A stretch of 64,000 nucleotides of DNA, taken from NCBI RefSeq assembly GCF_017873605.1, contig NZ_JAGGKI010000010.1:1-64000 (forward strand), read 5' to 3'. Of the stretch, positions 26,561 through 36,513 are shown piece after piece. The notes beneath the pieces are model-generated. The model searched no databases. It saw only the letters and a list, made by a program, of their open reading frames with translations, and was not told the origin of the DNA. The DNA is from Paenibacillus lactis (GTDB taxonomy: Bacteria > Bacillota > Bacilli > Paenibacillales > Paenibacillaceae). Both the position numbers and the translations under genes were made by a program. The first letter of the stretch is position 1, and each line of letters starts with the position of its first letter.

Positions 26561-27934
26561 TTACTTGCCTTTTATGGATTCCGCGAGTGCCGCTCCAACC
26601 TTCCAGATGTCGCCGGCCCCCATCGTGAGGACAAGGTCTCCGTCCTTGACCCGGTCCTTCAAGTCGCTCAGGACATCTTCCTTCGTCGGCAAATAGCGCG
26701 CGCCCGGATTGCTGTTCTGCACGATCAATTCGACCAGCTTTGCCGAGCTGATGCCCTCGATTTGCTTCTCGCCGGCCGGGGAATAAATGTCCGTAATGAT
26801 CACCTCATCCGCGTCACCGAAGGCTCGGCTGAACGCATCCAGGAGGAAGAAGGTTCTTGAATACCGCTGCGGCTGGAAGACGGCAATAATTCGCTTGCCC
26901 GTCGCTTTGGCGGCGCTGATGGTCGCTTCAATCTCCGTCGGATGGTGCGCGTAATCGTCGATCACCAGGATGCCGTTCGATTCCCCGAGCACCTGGAACC
27001 GGCGCTTCGCCCCGTTGAACTTCACGATCGCTCTTGCGATCGCTTCGAATGAAATGCCGGCTTTCAGGCAGCTGATAACCGTTGCCATCGCATTATAAAC
27101 ATTATGCTTGCCGGGCACGGACAATTCGACCGTTCCCAGCTCCTGTCCACGGTGAAGCATCTTGAAGCTGACATGACGATCGCCCAGCACAAGCTGGGTC
27201 GCCGTATAATCGGCATCCGAATGAATGCCGTACGTCGTCACGTTGCAGCGCAGCTCCGGTAGAATGGCCTGGATATTCGCGTCGTCCGCACATACGACCG
27301 CCGTGCCGTCCTCTTTGATCTGGCTGAGGAACTGCACATAGGCCGCTTTCAGACGATTGAAGTCGCCATCGTAGTTTTCAAGATGATCGGCTTCGATGTT
27401 GAGCACGACGCCAAGCCATGGATGATATTGCAGGAATGAGCCGTCGCTCTCGTCCGCTTCCGCTACGACATGCTCGCCTTCGCCGGCTTTGGCATTCGTG
27501 CCGACGTTCATGATTTCGCCGCCGATGATGAATGTCGGATCCGCTCCGCACTCTTCCATGACGAGGGCGATCATCGATGAAGTGGTCGTTTTGCCGTGCG
27601 CCCCCGCAACGGCCACACCCTTGCGTTCATTCAGCAGGCGGGCCAGCATCTGGGCGCGGTGAAGAACAGGAATATTGAGCTTCTCCGCCTCGACTCGCTC
27701 CACATTATCCTTGGACAATGCGGTCGAGTAGACGACGAGATCTGCTCCCTTCACCTGCTCCGCCGTATGTCCGATATATATTTTGGCGCCTTTGGCCGCC
27801 AGCTTTTCTGTCAATTCCTGAGATGCCACGTCAGAACCCGTGACTTTATAACCCATCTCCAGCATAACTCGTGCAATGGCGCTCATCCCATAGCCGCCAA
27901 TTCCGATGAAATGAACATGTTCTGATGTATTCAA
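26561..27934 (-). CDS. murC: UDP-N-acetylmuramate--L-alanine ligase
   Basis: The 457-residue cytoplasmic ligase adds L-Ala to UDP-MurNAc in peptidoglycan precursor synthesis. It has the N-terminal UDP-binding GIGGYGMSAIARVM, the ATP loop GAHGKTTTSSM (about 108-118), EADESDGSFLQY and DDYAHHPTEI. It starts six bases before the end of the folC gene region, and in this lineage it lies between folC and spoIIB rather than at the B. subtilis position. Confidence 0.97.
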   Translation of the reverse strand: MNTSEHVHFIGIGGYGMSAIARVMLEMGYKVTGSDVASQELTEKLAAKGAKIYIGHTAEQVKGADLVVYSTALSKDNVERVEAEKLNIPVLHRAQMLARLLNERKGVAVAGAHGKTTTSSMIALVMEECGADPTFIIGGEIMNVGTNAKAGEGEHVVAEADESDGSFLQYHPWLGVVLNIEADHLENYDGDFNRLKAAYVQFLSQIKEDGTAVVCADDANIQAILPELRCNVTTYGIHSDADYTATQLVLGDRHVSFKMLHRGQELGTVELSVPGKHNVYNAMATVISCLKAGISFEAIARAIVKFNGAKRRFQVLGESNGILVIDDYAHHPTEIEATISAAKATGKRIIAVFQPQRYSRTFFLLDAFSRAFGDADEVIITDIYSPAGEKQIEGISSAKLVELIVQNSNPGARYLPTKEDVLSDLKDRVKDGDLVLTMGAGDIWKVGAALAESIKGK

Positions 27935-27940
27935 CAGATA

Positions 27941-29344
27941 TCACCAACCTTTTTCAGAATCGGAAAGGCCCAGGAGGCTGGAACGCACGTCGGCAATCAG
28001 GTACAACGTGCCCGACACCACCCCAAGATCCTCCGCTTCCGTCCGTGACTTCAACTCTTCAAGTGCGTTTTTCCAATTTGGTTCTATGATGATTTGCAGT
28101 GTACGTTTCGCATATTGCTCCCTCACCTGCTCTACGATGTCCCCTAACGCCTTGGCGTCCAATTTCTTCCGGAAATCCGGTTCGGTCAGGATAAGCGTAT
28201 CCACTATTGGCAGTATATGCTGCAAATACGAATCATGATGCTTATTCGCCAGCATTCCCATCATCAAGTTCAGCTTCCGGTATTTATAGATCTGCGGCAG
28301 GCTTTTGGCCAGCGCCTCCGCCCCTTCCGGATTATGCGCCCCGTCGAGAACGATCCGCGGCGAGCTCTGCACAAGCTCCAGTCTTCCCGCCCAGAATGTC
28401 TCCTTAAAGCCTTGGCGCAGATCATCATCCTCCACGATAAAAGCCATGTACTGGCGAAGGACTTCCAAAGTCATCATCGACAGCGCGGCATTCGCGCATT
28501 GATGCTCTCCCTGCATGGATATATTGATATCCATGCTCCGGAACGGTCCTTGGAAATGGAAAGTCTGGCCTTCTTCATCGCTGCGAAGGCGTTCATAGGT
28601 GAATTGCTCACCGGCCAGATACAGCGTCGTCCGGTTCCGCTCCACCGTCTCCTTCAGAATCGCTATGGCCTCCGGCTGCGTGACGGTGCTTACCACCGGC
28701 ACGCCGGGCTTAATAATGCCGGCCTTTTCCCTTGCGATCTCCTCAATGGTGTCCCCCAGAACGTCGGTGTGATCCATCCCGATATTCGTGATCACCGATA
28801 CGATCGGATGCACGATGTTGGTCACATCGAGGCGGCCACCCAGCCCGGTCTCCCATACCACGACGTCGGGATAGCTCACCTCGGCGTAATACAGGATGGC
28901 CAGTGCCGTAGACACCTCGAACATGGTCGGTGAACCAAGGCCTGATTGCGCGATTTCCTCAACGAGCGGCTGCAAGCGGTTAGCAAGCGCAAGCAGCGTC
29001 TCCTCGGGAATGTCTTCGCCGTTATATTGGAACCGGTTTGTAAACTTCGTGATATAAGGGGACGTATACGTTCCGACGGAGAATCCGCCTTGGAGCAGCG
29101 TCTTCGTCAGAAACGCACAGGTCGACCCCTTGCCGTTCGTCCCGGCCACATGGATAAATTTCAAGCGGCGCTCGGGATGGCCAAGCCGCTGCATCAGCTG
29201 CTGGATCCGTTCCATGCCCGGACGAATCCCGAATGCCACTAACCCGTTGATCCAATCTACCGCTTCCTCATACGTTTGGAATGGAGCTGCAACGGCAGCT
29301 CCCGAATGATCCCCCATCGATTTCACCTTCTGGTCCAGATTCAT
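27941..29344 (-). CDS. folC: Folylpolyglutamate synthase / dihydrofolate synthase
   Basis: The 467-residue Mur-ligase-like enzyme adds glutamate to dihydropteroate and folates. It has the ATP loop VAGTNGKGSTCAF (about 65-77), the TYTSPYITKFTNRFQYNG folate segment, WETGLGGRLDVTN and LDGAHNPEGAEAL. It follows valS after seven bases, the same valS-folC order as in B. subtilis, so the two are co-transcribed from the valS T-box promoter. Confidence 0.95.
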   Translation of the reverse strand: MNLDQKVKSMGDHSGAAVAAPFQTYEEAVDWINGLVAFGIRPGMERIQQLMQRLGHPERRLKFIHVAGTNGKGSTCAFLTKTLLQGGFSVGTYTSPYITKFTNRFQYNGEDIPEETLLALANRLQPLVEEIAQSGLGSPTMFEVSTALAILYYAEVSYPDVVVWETGLGGRLDVTNIVHPIVSVITNIGMDHTDVLGDTIEEIAREKAGIIKPGVPVVSTVTQPEAIAILKETVERNRTTLYLAGEQFTYERLRSDEEGQTFHFQGPFRSMDINISMQGEHQCANAALSMMTLEVLRQYMAFIVEDDDLRQGFKETFWAGRLELVQSSPRIVLDGAHNPEGAEALAKSLPQIYKYRKLNLMMGMLANKHHDSYLQHILPIVDTLILTEPDFRKKLDAKALGDIVEQVREQYAKRTLQIIIEPNWKNALEELKSRTEAEDLGVVSGTLYLIADVRSSLLGLSDSEKGW

Positions 29345-29351
29345 AAGCTGT

Positions 29352-32021
29352 TTAGCCTCTCAATTCTTCAATACGCGCGATGACCTTGCTGCGTTTATCC
29401 GAATAATCTGCCAGCTTCGCGCGTTCTTCTTCAATGACTTTTTCAGGCGCCTTGGATACGAAGCCGGGGTTGTTCAGCTTCTTCTCCACCCGTTCGACCT
29501 CGCTGTTCAGATGCTGAATCTCCTTCTCCAGACGGGCGATCTCCTGCGCAATATCGATCAATCCCGCCAGCGGCAGGAATAATTCAACACCGGTAACAAC
29601 CGCAGTCATGGCCTTCTCCGGCGTTGCCAGCCCGAGCGAGGACTGGTATTCCGACGTATTGCAGAATCGGCGGATATAATCGGCGTTGCGGTCGATAATG
29701 CCCGCGATCTGCTCGTTCACCGGCTTGAGCAGGAGCTCGACCTTTTTGCTCATCGGCACATTCACTTCGGCCCGGATGTTGCGGACCGCACGAATGACAT
29801 CCATCAGCAGGTTCATTTCCGCAACCGACTCCGGATTCTCGAACGCCGGATCATAGACCGGCCAGGAAGCCAGCATCACGGTCTCGCCCTCATGCGGCAG
29901 ATGCTGCCAGATTTCCTCCGAGATGAACGGCATGAACGGATGAATCAGGCGCATCGTGCGATCCAGCACGTAAGCAAGCACCGATTGCGTCTTTTTCTTG
30001 GCTGCCTGATCCTCGCCATAGAGGGACAGCTTCGCAAATTCAATATACCAATCGCACAGATCATCCCAGATGAAATTGTAGAGCAGTCGACCGGTTTCGC
30101 CAAATTCGTAGGCATCAATTAGACGCGTAATATCGCGGGAAGTTTCGTTGAGTCGATGCAGAATCCAGCGATCGGCGGTGCCGAGCTCCCCGGAAATATC
30201 AATATCGGCGGCGGTGAAGCCCTCCAGATTCATGAGCGCAAAGCGGGATGCGTTCCAAATTTTGTTGGCGAAGTTCCGTGCCTGCTCGACGCGCTCCCAG
30301 CGGAACCGCAGATCCTGCCCCGGTGTGCTGCCTGTCGAAATCATGTAACGCATCGCATCTGCGCCGTACTTCTCGATGACCTCAAGCGGATCGATGCCGT
30401 TGCCCAGCGATTTCGACATTTTGCGGCCTTCGCTGTCACGAACCAAGCCGTGGATCAACGTATCCTTAAACGGCATTTGCCCCGTAAATTCAAGCCCTTG
30501 GAAAATCATCCGCGATACCCAGAACGGAATGATGTCATATCCGGTTACGAGTACGCTGGTCGGATAGTAGCGCTTCAGGTCCTCGCTGTCCTCGTTCGGC
30601 CAGCCCATCGTCGAGAACGGCCATAATGCCGAGCTGAACCACGTATCCAGCACGTCCTCATCCTGTCTCAGATCATCCTTGCCGAGCTTCGCGCGCGCTT
30701 CTTCCTCGTTCATTGCGACAACGACTTCGCCGGTGGATTCGGAATACCAGGCCGGAATCCGATGCCCCCACCACAATTGCCGGGAAATGCACCAGTCGCG
30801 GACGTTCTCCATCCAGTGCAGATAGGTGCGCTCGAACCGTTCAGGAACGAAGTTTACCCCATTGCCGGACTTCTGTGCCTCGATTGCCGCTTCGGCAAGC
30901 GGCTGCATTTTAACAAACCATTGCGTTGACAAATAAGGCTCTACCACCGCACCGCTTCGCTCGCTGTGTCCAACCTGGTGAACATGGTCTTCGATCCGGA
31001 TAAGAACGCCGGACTCCTTGAGATCATTGACGATTTGCTTACGGCATTCACTGCGGTCCAGACCTTCATACCGGCCGGCAAACTCGTTCATCGTTCCCGA
31101 CTCGTCCATCACCGTAATTTGAGGCAAATTATGCCGCAGTCCCATCTCAAAATCGTTCGGATCATGCGCCGGCGTAATTTTCACGGCGCCGCTGCCGAAT
31201 TCCTTCTCCACATACTCATCGGCAATGACCGGAATTTCACGCCCCACGATCGGCAGAACCAAAGTTTTGCCAATCATATCCTTATAGCGCTCATCCTCCG
31301 GATGAACGGCGACAGCCGTATCGCCGAGCATCGTCTCCGGACGGGTCGTCGCGACCGTGATGGAGCCGCTGCCGTCTTTGAGCGGATATTCCAGATGATA
31401 CAGATGCCCGTTCACTTCTTTATATTCTACTTCAATATCGGACAGAGCGGTCCGGGCAGCCGGGTCCCAATTGATGATCCGCTTGCCGCGGTAAATCAGC
31501 CCTTTTTCATAAAGCTTGACGAACACCTGGCGAACCGCGTCCGACAGCCCTTCGTCCATCGTAAAGCGTTCCCTGGAGTAATCGAGGGACAGACCGATCT
31601 TCGACCATTGATCGCGAATGGTGCCGGCGTACAGCTCCTTCCACTCCCATACCTTCTCGAGGAATTTCTCGCGGCCGAGATCGTAGCGGGTAACGCCTTC
31701 CTCACGGAGCTTCTGCTCTACCTTTGCCTGCGTAGCAATTCCCGCATGGTCGGAGCCGGGGAGCCACAACGCATCGTAGCCCTGCATGCGTTTGAAGCGG
31801 ATCAGGATATCTTGCAGCGTGAAATCAAGAGCATGGCCGATATGAAGCATTCCCGTCACGTTCGGAGGCGGGATTACGATCGTATAGGGCTTCGCGTCCG
31901 GACGCTTGCCCGCTTCGAAATAGCCGCCTTCCTTCCAATAAGGGTACCATTTTTGCTCCGCAGCCTTCGGGTCATACGTCGTCGGCATTTGCGTCTGAGA
32001 TTGCGTTTGCTTTTCTTCCAT
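29352..32021 (-). CDS. valS: Valyl-tRNA synthetase
   Basis: The 889-residue class I synthetase has the HIGH motif at HIGHALDFTLQD (about 62-65), the KMSKS motif in RKMSKSLGNGIDPLEV (about 525), the CP1 editing domain (about 190-340) and a C-terminal coiled coil (about 815-885). The start has GGAGGT nine bases upstream. It is controlled by a T-box leader directly upstream and is followed by folC. Confidence 0.98.
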   Translation of the reverse strand: MEEKQTQSQTQMPTTYDPKAAEQKWYPYWKEGGYFEAGKRPDAKPYTIVIPPPNVTGMLHIGHALDFTLQDILIRFKRMQGYDALWLPGSDHAGIATQAKVEQKLREEGVTRYDLGREKFLEKVWEWKELYAGTIRDQWSKIGLSLDYSRERFTMDEGLSDAVRQVFVKLYEKGLIYRGKRIINWDPAARTALSDIEVEYKEVNGHLYHLEYPLKDGSGSITVATTRPETMLGDTAVAVHPEDERYKDMIGKTLVLPIVGREIPVIADEYVEKEFGSGAVKITPAHDPNDFEMGLRHNLPQITVMDESGTMNEFAGRYEGLDRSECRKQIVNDLKESGVLIRIEDHVHQVGHSERSGAVVEPYLSTQWFVKMQPLAEAAIEAQKSGNGVNFVPERFERTYLHWMENVRDWCISRQLWWGHRIPAWYSESTGEVVVAMNEEEARAKLGKDDLRQDEDVLDTWFSSALWPFSTMGWPNEDSEDLKRYYPTSVLVTGYDIIPFWVSRMIFQGLEFTGQMPFKDTLIHGLVRDSEGRKMSKSLGNGIDPLEVIEKYGADAMRYMISTGSTPGQDLRFRWERVEQARNFANKIWNASRFALMNLEGFTAADIDISGELGTADRWILHRLNETSRDITRLIDAYEFGETGRLLYNFIWDDLCDWYIEFAKLSLYGEDQAAKKKTQSVLAYVLDRTMRLIHPFMPFISEEIWQHLPHEGETVMLASWPVYDPAFENPESVAEMNLLMDVIRAVRNIRAEVNVPMSKKVELLLKPVNEQIAGIIDRNADYIRRFCNTSEYQSSLGLATPEKAMTAVVTGVELFLPLAGLIDIAQEIARLEKEIQHLNSEVERVEKKLNNPGFVSKAPEKVIEEERAKLADYSDKRSKVIARIEELRG

Positions 32022-32459
32022 ATTTTCGTACCTCCGTCACTGTTAATCAGTTTTGCCATCCCAAAATGTTTTAGCCGCCCAAGCAGGGCGTTAATATCAC
32101 ATCGGCGGCGTGAAAACAAAAAAAGCCCTTCGTCCTCAAAGGACGAAAGACTGTTCTCTCGCGGTACCACCTTTGTTTCGCGCTTAGCAGCCGTCAGGAA
32201 CTCCGTTCCTTACCGTGCTGTATCATTGAAGAGCTTGAAGCGCGACACTTTACGCAGATAACGGCTGCAGCCGGCGGGCTCTGACCGGCTTAGCATCATG
32301 GATGCTCCGGTTCAAGCACGCAACTCCCGGGCGACATTGGGCAAGCTGGTTCCTGCGGAATTTCACAGCGCCTATTACAGCAATTCCGCTCTCTGAAGGC
32401 CATATCTTCCTACTCTTCCCGTTCAACGTTGTTCACTTTAGAAATACCTGTACATATTC
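32022..32459 (-). ncRNA. T-box riboswitch leader of valS (tRNA-Val responsive)
   Basis: Read on the minus strand, the leader begins with a GAAGAGTAGGAAGATATGG stem I segment containing the AGTA motif. It has a GTC triplet in AATGTCGCCCGGGAG (32335-32333), placed like a valine specifier. It carries the T-box AAAGGTGGTACCGCGAG (32160-32174) and ends with a terminator stem CTTTCGTCC/GGACGAAGG followed by seven T. The UGGU of the T-box pairs with an ACCA end, so it predicts a tRNA with discriminator A. Uncharged tRNA-Val would stabilise the antiterminator and raise valS-folC expression. Confidence 0.93.
32117..32152 (-). terminator. Conditional terminator of the valS T-box
   Basis: The stem CTTTCGTCC/GGACGAAGG with a short loop and a run of seven T on the minus strand competes with the T-box antiterminator. 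Confidence 0.9.
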
Positions 32460-32465
32460 TATTCA

Positions 32466-32494
32466 AATATAACGCGGTTGTGCAATATAGTCAA
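32466..32494 (-). promoter_or_regulatory. Promoter of valS-folC
   Basis: The minus strand reads TTGACT, 17 bases, TATATT, placing transcription start near 32459, just ahead of the T-box stem I. Confidence 0.8.
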
Positions 32495-32556
32495 TATATC
32501 GAGTATTTCCGGCATTTTGCTGCTCCATACCTGCTTGCGCTCGGAAATGGCCGAAA

Positions 32557-32602
32557 TAAAAAAAGAGCGTTCCCTTGCAAATGCCATGCAAGGGAACGCT
32601 CT
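32557..32602 (-). terminator. Terminator after spoVID
   Basis: The minus strand has a perfect 17-bp stem AGAGCGTTCCCTTGCAT-like/TGCAAGGGAACGCTCT followed by seven T. It isolates spoVID from the valS promoter. Confidence 0.92.
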
Positions 32603-32644
32603 GATGCAGCGCAGGCTTTGTCCTGCGATCGGGTTTTTGCAGAT

Positions 32645-34033
32645 TTACTGAGGAATGTAAAGGACTTGCCCTTCCTCCACATTCTGCTCGGACATCCGAT
32701 TGTACAGCAAGAGCTCGCGCGGCGAAAGCTGATACCTCTCCGCAATAATATCCAGCGTCTCTTCCCGCTGAACGATGCACATCCGCACCTTCCGGAACGG
32801 CGTTTCCTCCCTACGGTTGCCCAGGAACAAGCTCTTCCATTCGACATCCTCGGTTGAGGCGGGCTCCGCCAATTCCTCGGCCTTCTCTTCCTCATCCAGG
32901 GCGGCAATCTCCTGGTCCTGCACAAGCCGGCTGGAATGCAGCAGTGAAGAAAATCCTACGCCTGAAGAAGCTGCAGCATCGCTGCCCTTCGTCGAAAATG
33001 CGACCTTCAGCTCCGGCTTGCCCGGATCGGACGGCTCCTCGGCCTTCAGGACAACTTCCGCCTCCTCTGCCGCGCTGTCAGCAGGCTCCGGCGCTTCGTA
33101 CGTTTCCTGAACCCCTGCATCAACAGCTTGCAGGTCCGGCACAGCCTCCACGCCGTCCCCCTTGCGGTCGACTACGCCCGGAAACGCCGATGCCACTTCC
33201 TCTGCTTGCGGTTCAGGAGCAGGCTCTGGCTCCGCCTTGCGTTCAAATTGCCATACACTTGGAACCGAAGGCTCCGCTTCCTGGGCGGCAGGCTCCGGAT
33301 CATTATGTAAGGCGTATTCTACCGTATCACGCGCATCGGCATCATCAGCTGCTGCCGCCATGCGGGTGTCCGAAGCCGGCTCTTCTTCGCGGCGGATTTG
33401 ATTCTCGTACTGGGCCCATGATGCCAAATACTGCTGCGTCCGCTCCTCCTGCTCCTGGATGCTGGCCCGGAAGTTGACAAAAGGCGCTGTTTCGCTTGGA
33501 TGCGAGGCAGCAGCATCATTGCTCCCGGAAGGCTCCTCATTGGCTTGGAACGGCTCGTACCCCGCCTCTGCCGCCGGTTCTCCAGCCGTTTGCGTGCCGG
33601 ACGGCTCGGGAGCATGTACCACCGTGAATTCCTCATTCGCCCAAGCCTGATCCCGGACTCCCGGGGCCGCTGCCTGAATGCCTCTGAGCGACAGAACGCC
33701 GGTGATGTTAAGACTACGCCTCGATAACAGATCAATATCGAAGTTTTCGATCTCGACTGCAATGTCATCCAGCGACGATACCCGGTTCATCGGGACGGTG
33801 ATTTCGACCGGAATCCAGTGCTCCAGCGGCTCCGATTCTCCGGTCTCGGTATCGCCTTTATACACGCCCGCCAGAAGCAGATGCCCCCGGAGCGTAGCCT
33901 GATCCTGCTGACTGATGACTTGAATATGCGGGATCAGTTCCGCTTCCTCTAATTCTTCGATTCCCGGCAGCTCTTCCGCCAAATTAATACGCTCATAAAT
34001 ATCAAACCGCAATCCGTAGGACTGGTCAAACAC
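32645..34033 (-). CDS. spoVID: SpoVID-like spore coat morphogenetic protein
   Basis: The 462-residue protein has a conserved N-terminal beta-rich domain (about 1-120, SYGLRFDIYERINLAEELPGI), a long acidic Glu/Pro/Ala-rich middle and a C-terminal LysM domain (about 418-462, VQREETLDIIAERYQLSPREL). This is the layout of SpoVID, which anchors coat assembly and encasement in the mother cell. The location between hemL and valS is that of B. subtilis spoVID. The start is GTG with AAAGGAGG before it. The partner SafA is encoded at the left of the window. Confidence 0.88.
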   Translation of the reverse strand: MFDQSYGLRFDIYERINLAEELPGIEELEEAELIPHIQVISQQDQATLRGHLLLAGVYKGDTETGESEPLEHWIPVEITVPMNRVSSLDDIAVEIENFDIDLLSRRSLNITGVLSLRGIQAAAPGVRDQAWANEEFTVVHAPEPSGTQTAGEPAAEAGYEPFQANEEPSGSNDAAASHPSETAPFVNFRASIQEQEERTQQYLASWAQYENQIRREEEPASDTRMAAAADDADARDTVEYALHNDPEPAAQEAEPSVPSVWQFERKAEPEPAPEPQAEEVASAFPGVVDRKGDGVEAVPDLQAVDAGVQETYEAPEPADSAAEEAEVVLKAEEPSDPGKPELKVAFSTKGSDAAASSGVGFSSLLHSSRLVQDQEIAALDEEEKAEELAEPASTEDVEWKSLFLGNRREETPFRKVRMCIVQREETLDIIAERYQLSPRELLLYNRMSEQNVEEGQVLYIPQ

Positions 34034-34277
34034 GGGAATGTCCTCCTTTCGGCATATACTATCCGTGATCTGTCGTTCACGGCATGAGCCATTTTTTTGC
34101 CACTCAACTTATTTATATGCGGGAAAAAGGAGTGCATGACTTTTTTACGGATTGGGGCTGAATCCTGGTGCTGGATCCGACCGGCAGGCAGCCTTATCGG
34201 CAGCGCCCTCAAGGGTTGTCGACAGGTCTGCTTGGCCGCTAGAGCAACAGCTTTGTATACATGCCTTCATGCTCGAT

Positions 34278-35183
34278 TCACTCGTGCGCGAATTGTCTCC
34301 GAAGCGCTGTTAAATCCTCCGGCCACGGCGCATGGATCTCCAGCTCTTCGCCGGTGAAGGGATGGGAAAAATGCAGTCTTTCCCCGTGAAGCGCCTGTCT
34401 GCCAAGGCGGATGGCGCGGCCCCCGTACATCGTATCCCCGAGCAGCGGATGCCCCATATGGCTCAAGTGAACCCGGATTTGATGCGTCCGCCCGGTTTCA
34501 AGGCTTACATGCAGCAAGCTCGTGCTCGGGTAGATCTCCGATGAAATAATATGGGTAATGGCCGGCTGTCCGGTCAGCGAAACCCGGCGGCGGCCCGAAT
34601 GATGGCGATCCTTCCCGATCGGCAGGTCGATGGTTTTCAAGTCATCCCCTACCCGGCCTTGAACGATGGCGGCATAGATGCGGACGATCTCCTTCTTCCG
34701 CATCGCTTCATCCAGCTTGAGCTGGGCGTATTCATTCTTGGCGTACAAAACCGGCCCCGTCGTATCCTTATCCAGCCTGTGGATATGCCGGACGGCCGCG
34801 CGGATTCCAGCCGTTTCATAATAAGCCGCAACCGCGTGATTGAGCGTGATCTCCCGGCTGGCAGGGTCTGCGGGATGAACGGACATCCCCGCAGGCTTGT
34901 TCACGACGAGGCAAAATTCATCCTCGTACAGCACGTCAAGCTCATGCCACCTCGGCTCGATCCCATATTCCCGGTAAGGAAAAAGGACCAGCGACAGCCG
35001 GTCCCCTCTCCATCGTATTCCCTGTTCCTGACGGAGCTTGCGATATAGCTTCTCGGGCATCCCCACGGTATCCAGCAGCCACCGGCCGGCGGCTTCCTCC
35101 CGGTCCGCTTGTCCGGTCAGTGCTTTGCCCGGCGTCATTTCAAGCCATTCGCCCCGCCGGACCCAGCTTCCCTGATAGCTCAT
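34278..35183 (-). CDS. RluA-family pseudouridine synthase
   Basis: The 301-residue enzyme converts uridines to pseudouridine in RNA. It carries the catalytic motif HRLDKDTTGPVLYAK (Asp about 156), VNKPAGMSVHP and the C-terminal ETGRTHQIRVHLSHMGHPLLGD. The N-terminus (about 1-75) is S4-like but degenerate. It overlaps the hemL stop by four bases, so it is translated with the heme operon. The exact RNA target (23S or other) cannot be told from the sequence. Confidence 0.88.
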   Translation of the reverse strand: MSYQGSWVRRGEWLEMTPGKALTGQADREEAAGRWLLDTVGMPEKLYRKLRQEQGIRWRGDRLSLVLFPYREYGIEPRWHELDVLYEDEFCLVVNKPAGMSVHPADPASREITLNHAVAAYYETAGIRAAVRHIHRLDKDTTGPVLYAKNEYAQLKLDEAMRKKEIVRIYAAIVQGRVGDDLKTIDLPIGKDRHHSGRRRVSLTGQPAITHIISSEIYPSTSLLHVSLETGRTHQIRVHLSHMGHPLLGDTMYGGRAIRLGRQALHGERLHFSHPFTGEELEIHAPWPEDLTALRRQFAHE

Positions 35184-36475
35184 AAGCTCTTGAAGGCGTT
35201 ATAGTTCGCCTCGATCGTTGCGTCGATATCCTCCGTCGTGTGCGCCGCGGATATGAACATGCCCTCGAACTGGGACGGCGGCACGCTGACGCCCTCCTGC
35301 ACCATCGCGGCAAAATAACGGTTGAACCGCGCCAAATCGCTTGTTTTGGCGGTGTCGAAGTTAACGACCGGCACATCGGTAAAGAACGGGCAGACCATGG
35401 AGCTGATCCGGTTAATCGTGAGCGGAATGCCGAATTCCTTTGCATTCCGTTCAAAGCCGGCCTGCAGGCGTGCACCGCGCTCCTCCAGCTGATCATAGAC
35501 CGCAGGCGTGAGCAGCTTCAGTGTCGTATAGCCTGCCGCCATCGCCAGCGGATTTCCACTGAGCGTTCCCGCCTGATAGATCGGACCCGCCGGTGCAATT
35601 TGCTCCATCAGCTCCCGCTTGCCGCCATAAGCGCCAACCGGCAGGCCGCCGCCGATCACTTTGCCGAGGCAGGTCAAATCCGGCGTAACGCCATAACGAC
35701 CCTGCGCACAGTTCAGGCCGACACGGAATCCGGTCATGACTTCGTCGAAAATAAGCAGGCTGCCATAATCGGCCGTCACCTTGCGGAGGCCCGCAAGGAA
35801 ACCTTCCTGCGGCGGCACGACGCCCATATTGCCGGCAACCGGCTCTACAATGACGGCGGCAATCTCTTCGCCGAACCGTTCAAAGGCAAGCTGAACGGAT
35901 TCCAAATCATTATACGGCACCGCAATGGTATTGGAAGCTACGCTTTCCGGAACGCCCGGGCTGTCAGGCAGGCCGAGCGTGGCGATACCTGAACCGGCTT
36001 TGATAAGAAGGCTGTCCGCATGACCGTGATAGGAGCCTTCGAATTTGATGATCTTACTGCGGCCGGTAACGCCTCTGGCAAGACGGATCGCGCTCATCGT
36101 CGCTTCCGTGCCGGAGTTCACCATGCGCACCACCTCGATGGACGGCACGCGCTCACAGACCAGCTTGGCCATCTCCGTCTCCAGAAGCGTCGGAGCACCG
36201 AAGCTGGTCCCTTTCTTCGCAGTCTCTTGGAGAGCTTCGACCACTTCCGGATGCGCATGTCCCATAATCAGCGGGCCCCAGGATCCGACATAATCGATAA
36301 AGCTGTTGCCATCGATATCATAAACGCGGCTTCCTTCCCCGCGCTCGATATAGATCGGCGTCAGTCCCACCGACTTGAACGCGCGGACAGGGCTGTTGAC
36401 ACCGCCGGGAATATACTTCTTGGCTTCCTCAAAGGCAGAGCGCGACAATTCTTCTTTTCTCAAACCTTGGCTCAT
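35180..36475 (-). CDS. hemL: Glutamate-1-semialdehyde 2,1-aminomutase
   Basis: The 431-residue PLP enzyme makes 5-aminolevulinate from glutamate-1-semialdehyde, the second C5-pathway step after HemA. It has GGVNSPVRAFKSV, NSGTEATMSAIRLARG, the DEVMTGFR motif and the PLP lysine in CLGKVIGGGLPVGAYGG. It follows hemB in the hemA-hemX-sirC-hemC-cobA/hemD-hemB-hemL operon. Confidence 0.97.
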   Translation of the reverse strand: MSQGLRKEELSRSAFEEAKKYIPGGVNSPVRAFKSVGLTPIYIERGEGSRVYDIDGNSFIDYVGSWGPLIMGHAHPEVVEALQETAKKGTSFGAPTLLETEMAKLVCERVPSIEVVRMVNSGTEATMSAIRLARGVTGRSKIIKFEGSYHGHADSLLIKAGSGIATLGLPDSPGVPESVASNTIAVPYNDLESVQLAFERFGEEIAAVIVEPVAGNMGVVPPQEGFLAGLRKVTADYGSLLIFDEVMTGFRVGLNCAQGRYGVTPDLTCLGKVIGGGLPVGAYGGKRELMEQIAPAGPIYQAGTLSGNPLAMAAGYTTLKLLTPAVYDQLEERGARLQAGFERNAKEFGIPLTINRISSMVCPFFTDVPVVNFDTAKTSDLARFNRYFAAMVQEGVSVPPSQFEGMFISAAHTTEDIDATIEANYNAFKSL

Positions 36476-36513
36476 ATTAGCAACTCCTAACTGTATAATC
36501 GTATCGTTACGGG

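Noticed and set aside
30966..32261. 431-residue plus-strand frame over valS
   Set aside because: It is antisense to valS and runs into the T-box leader. It has no recognisable domain.
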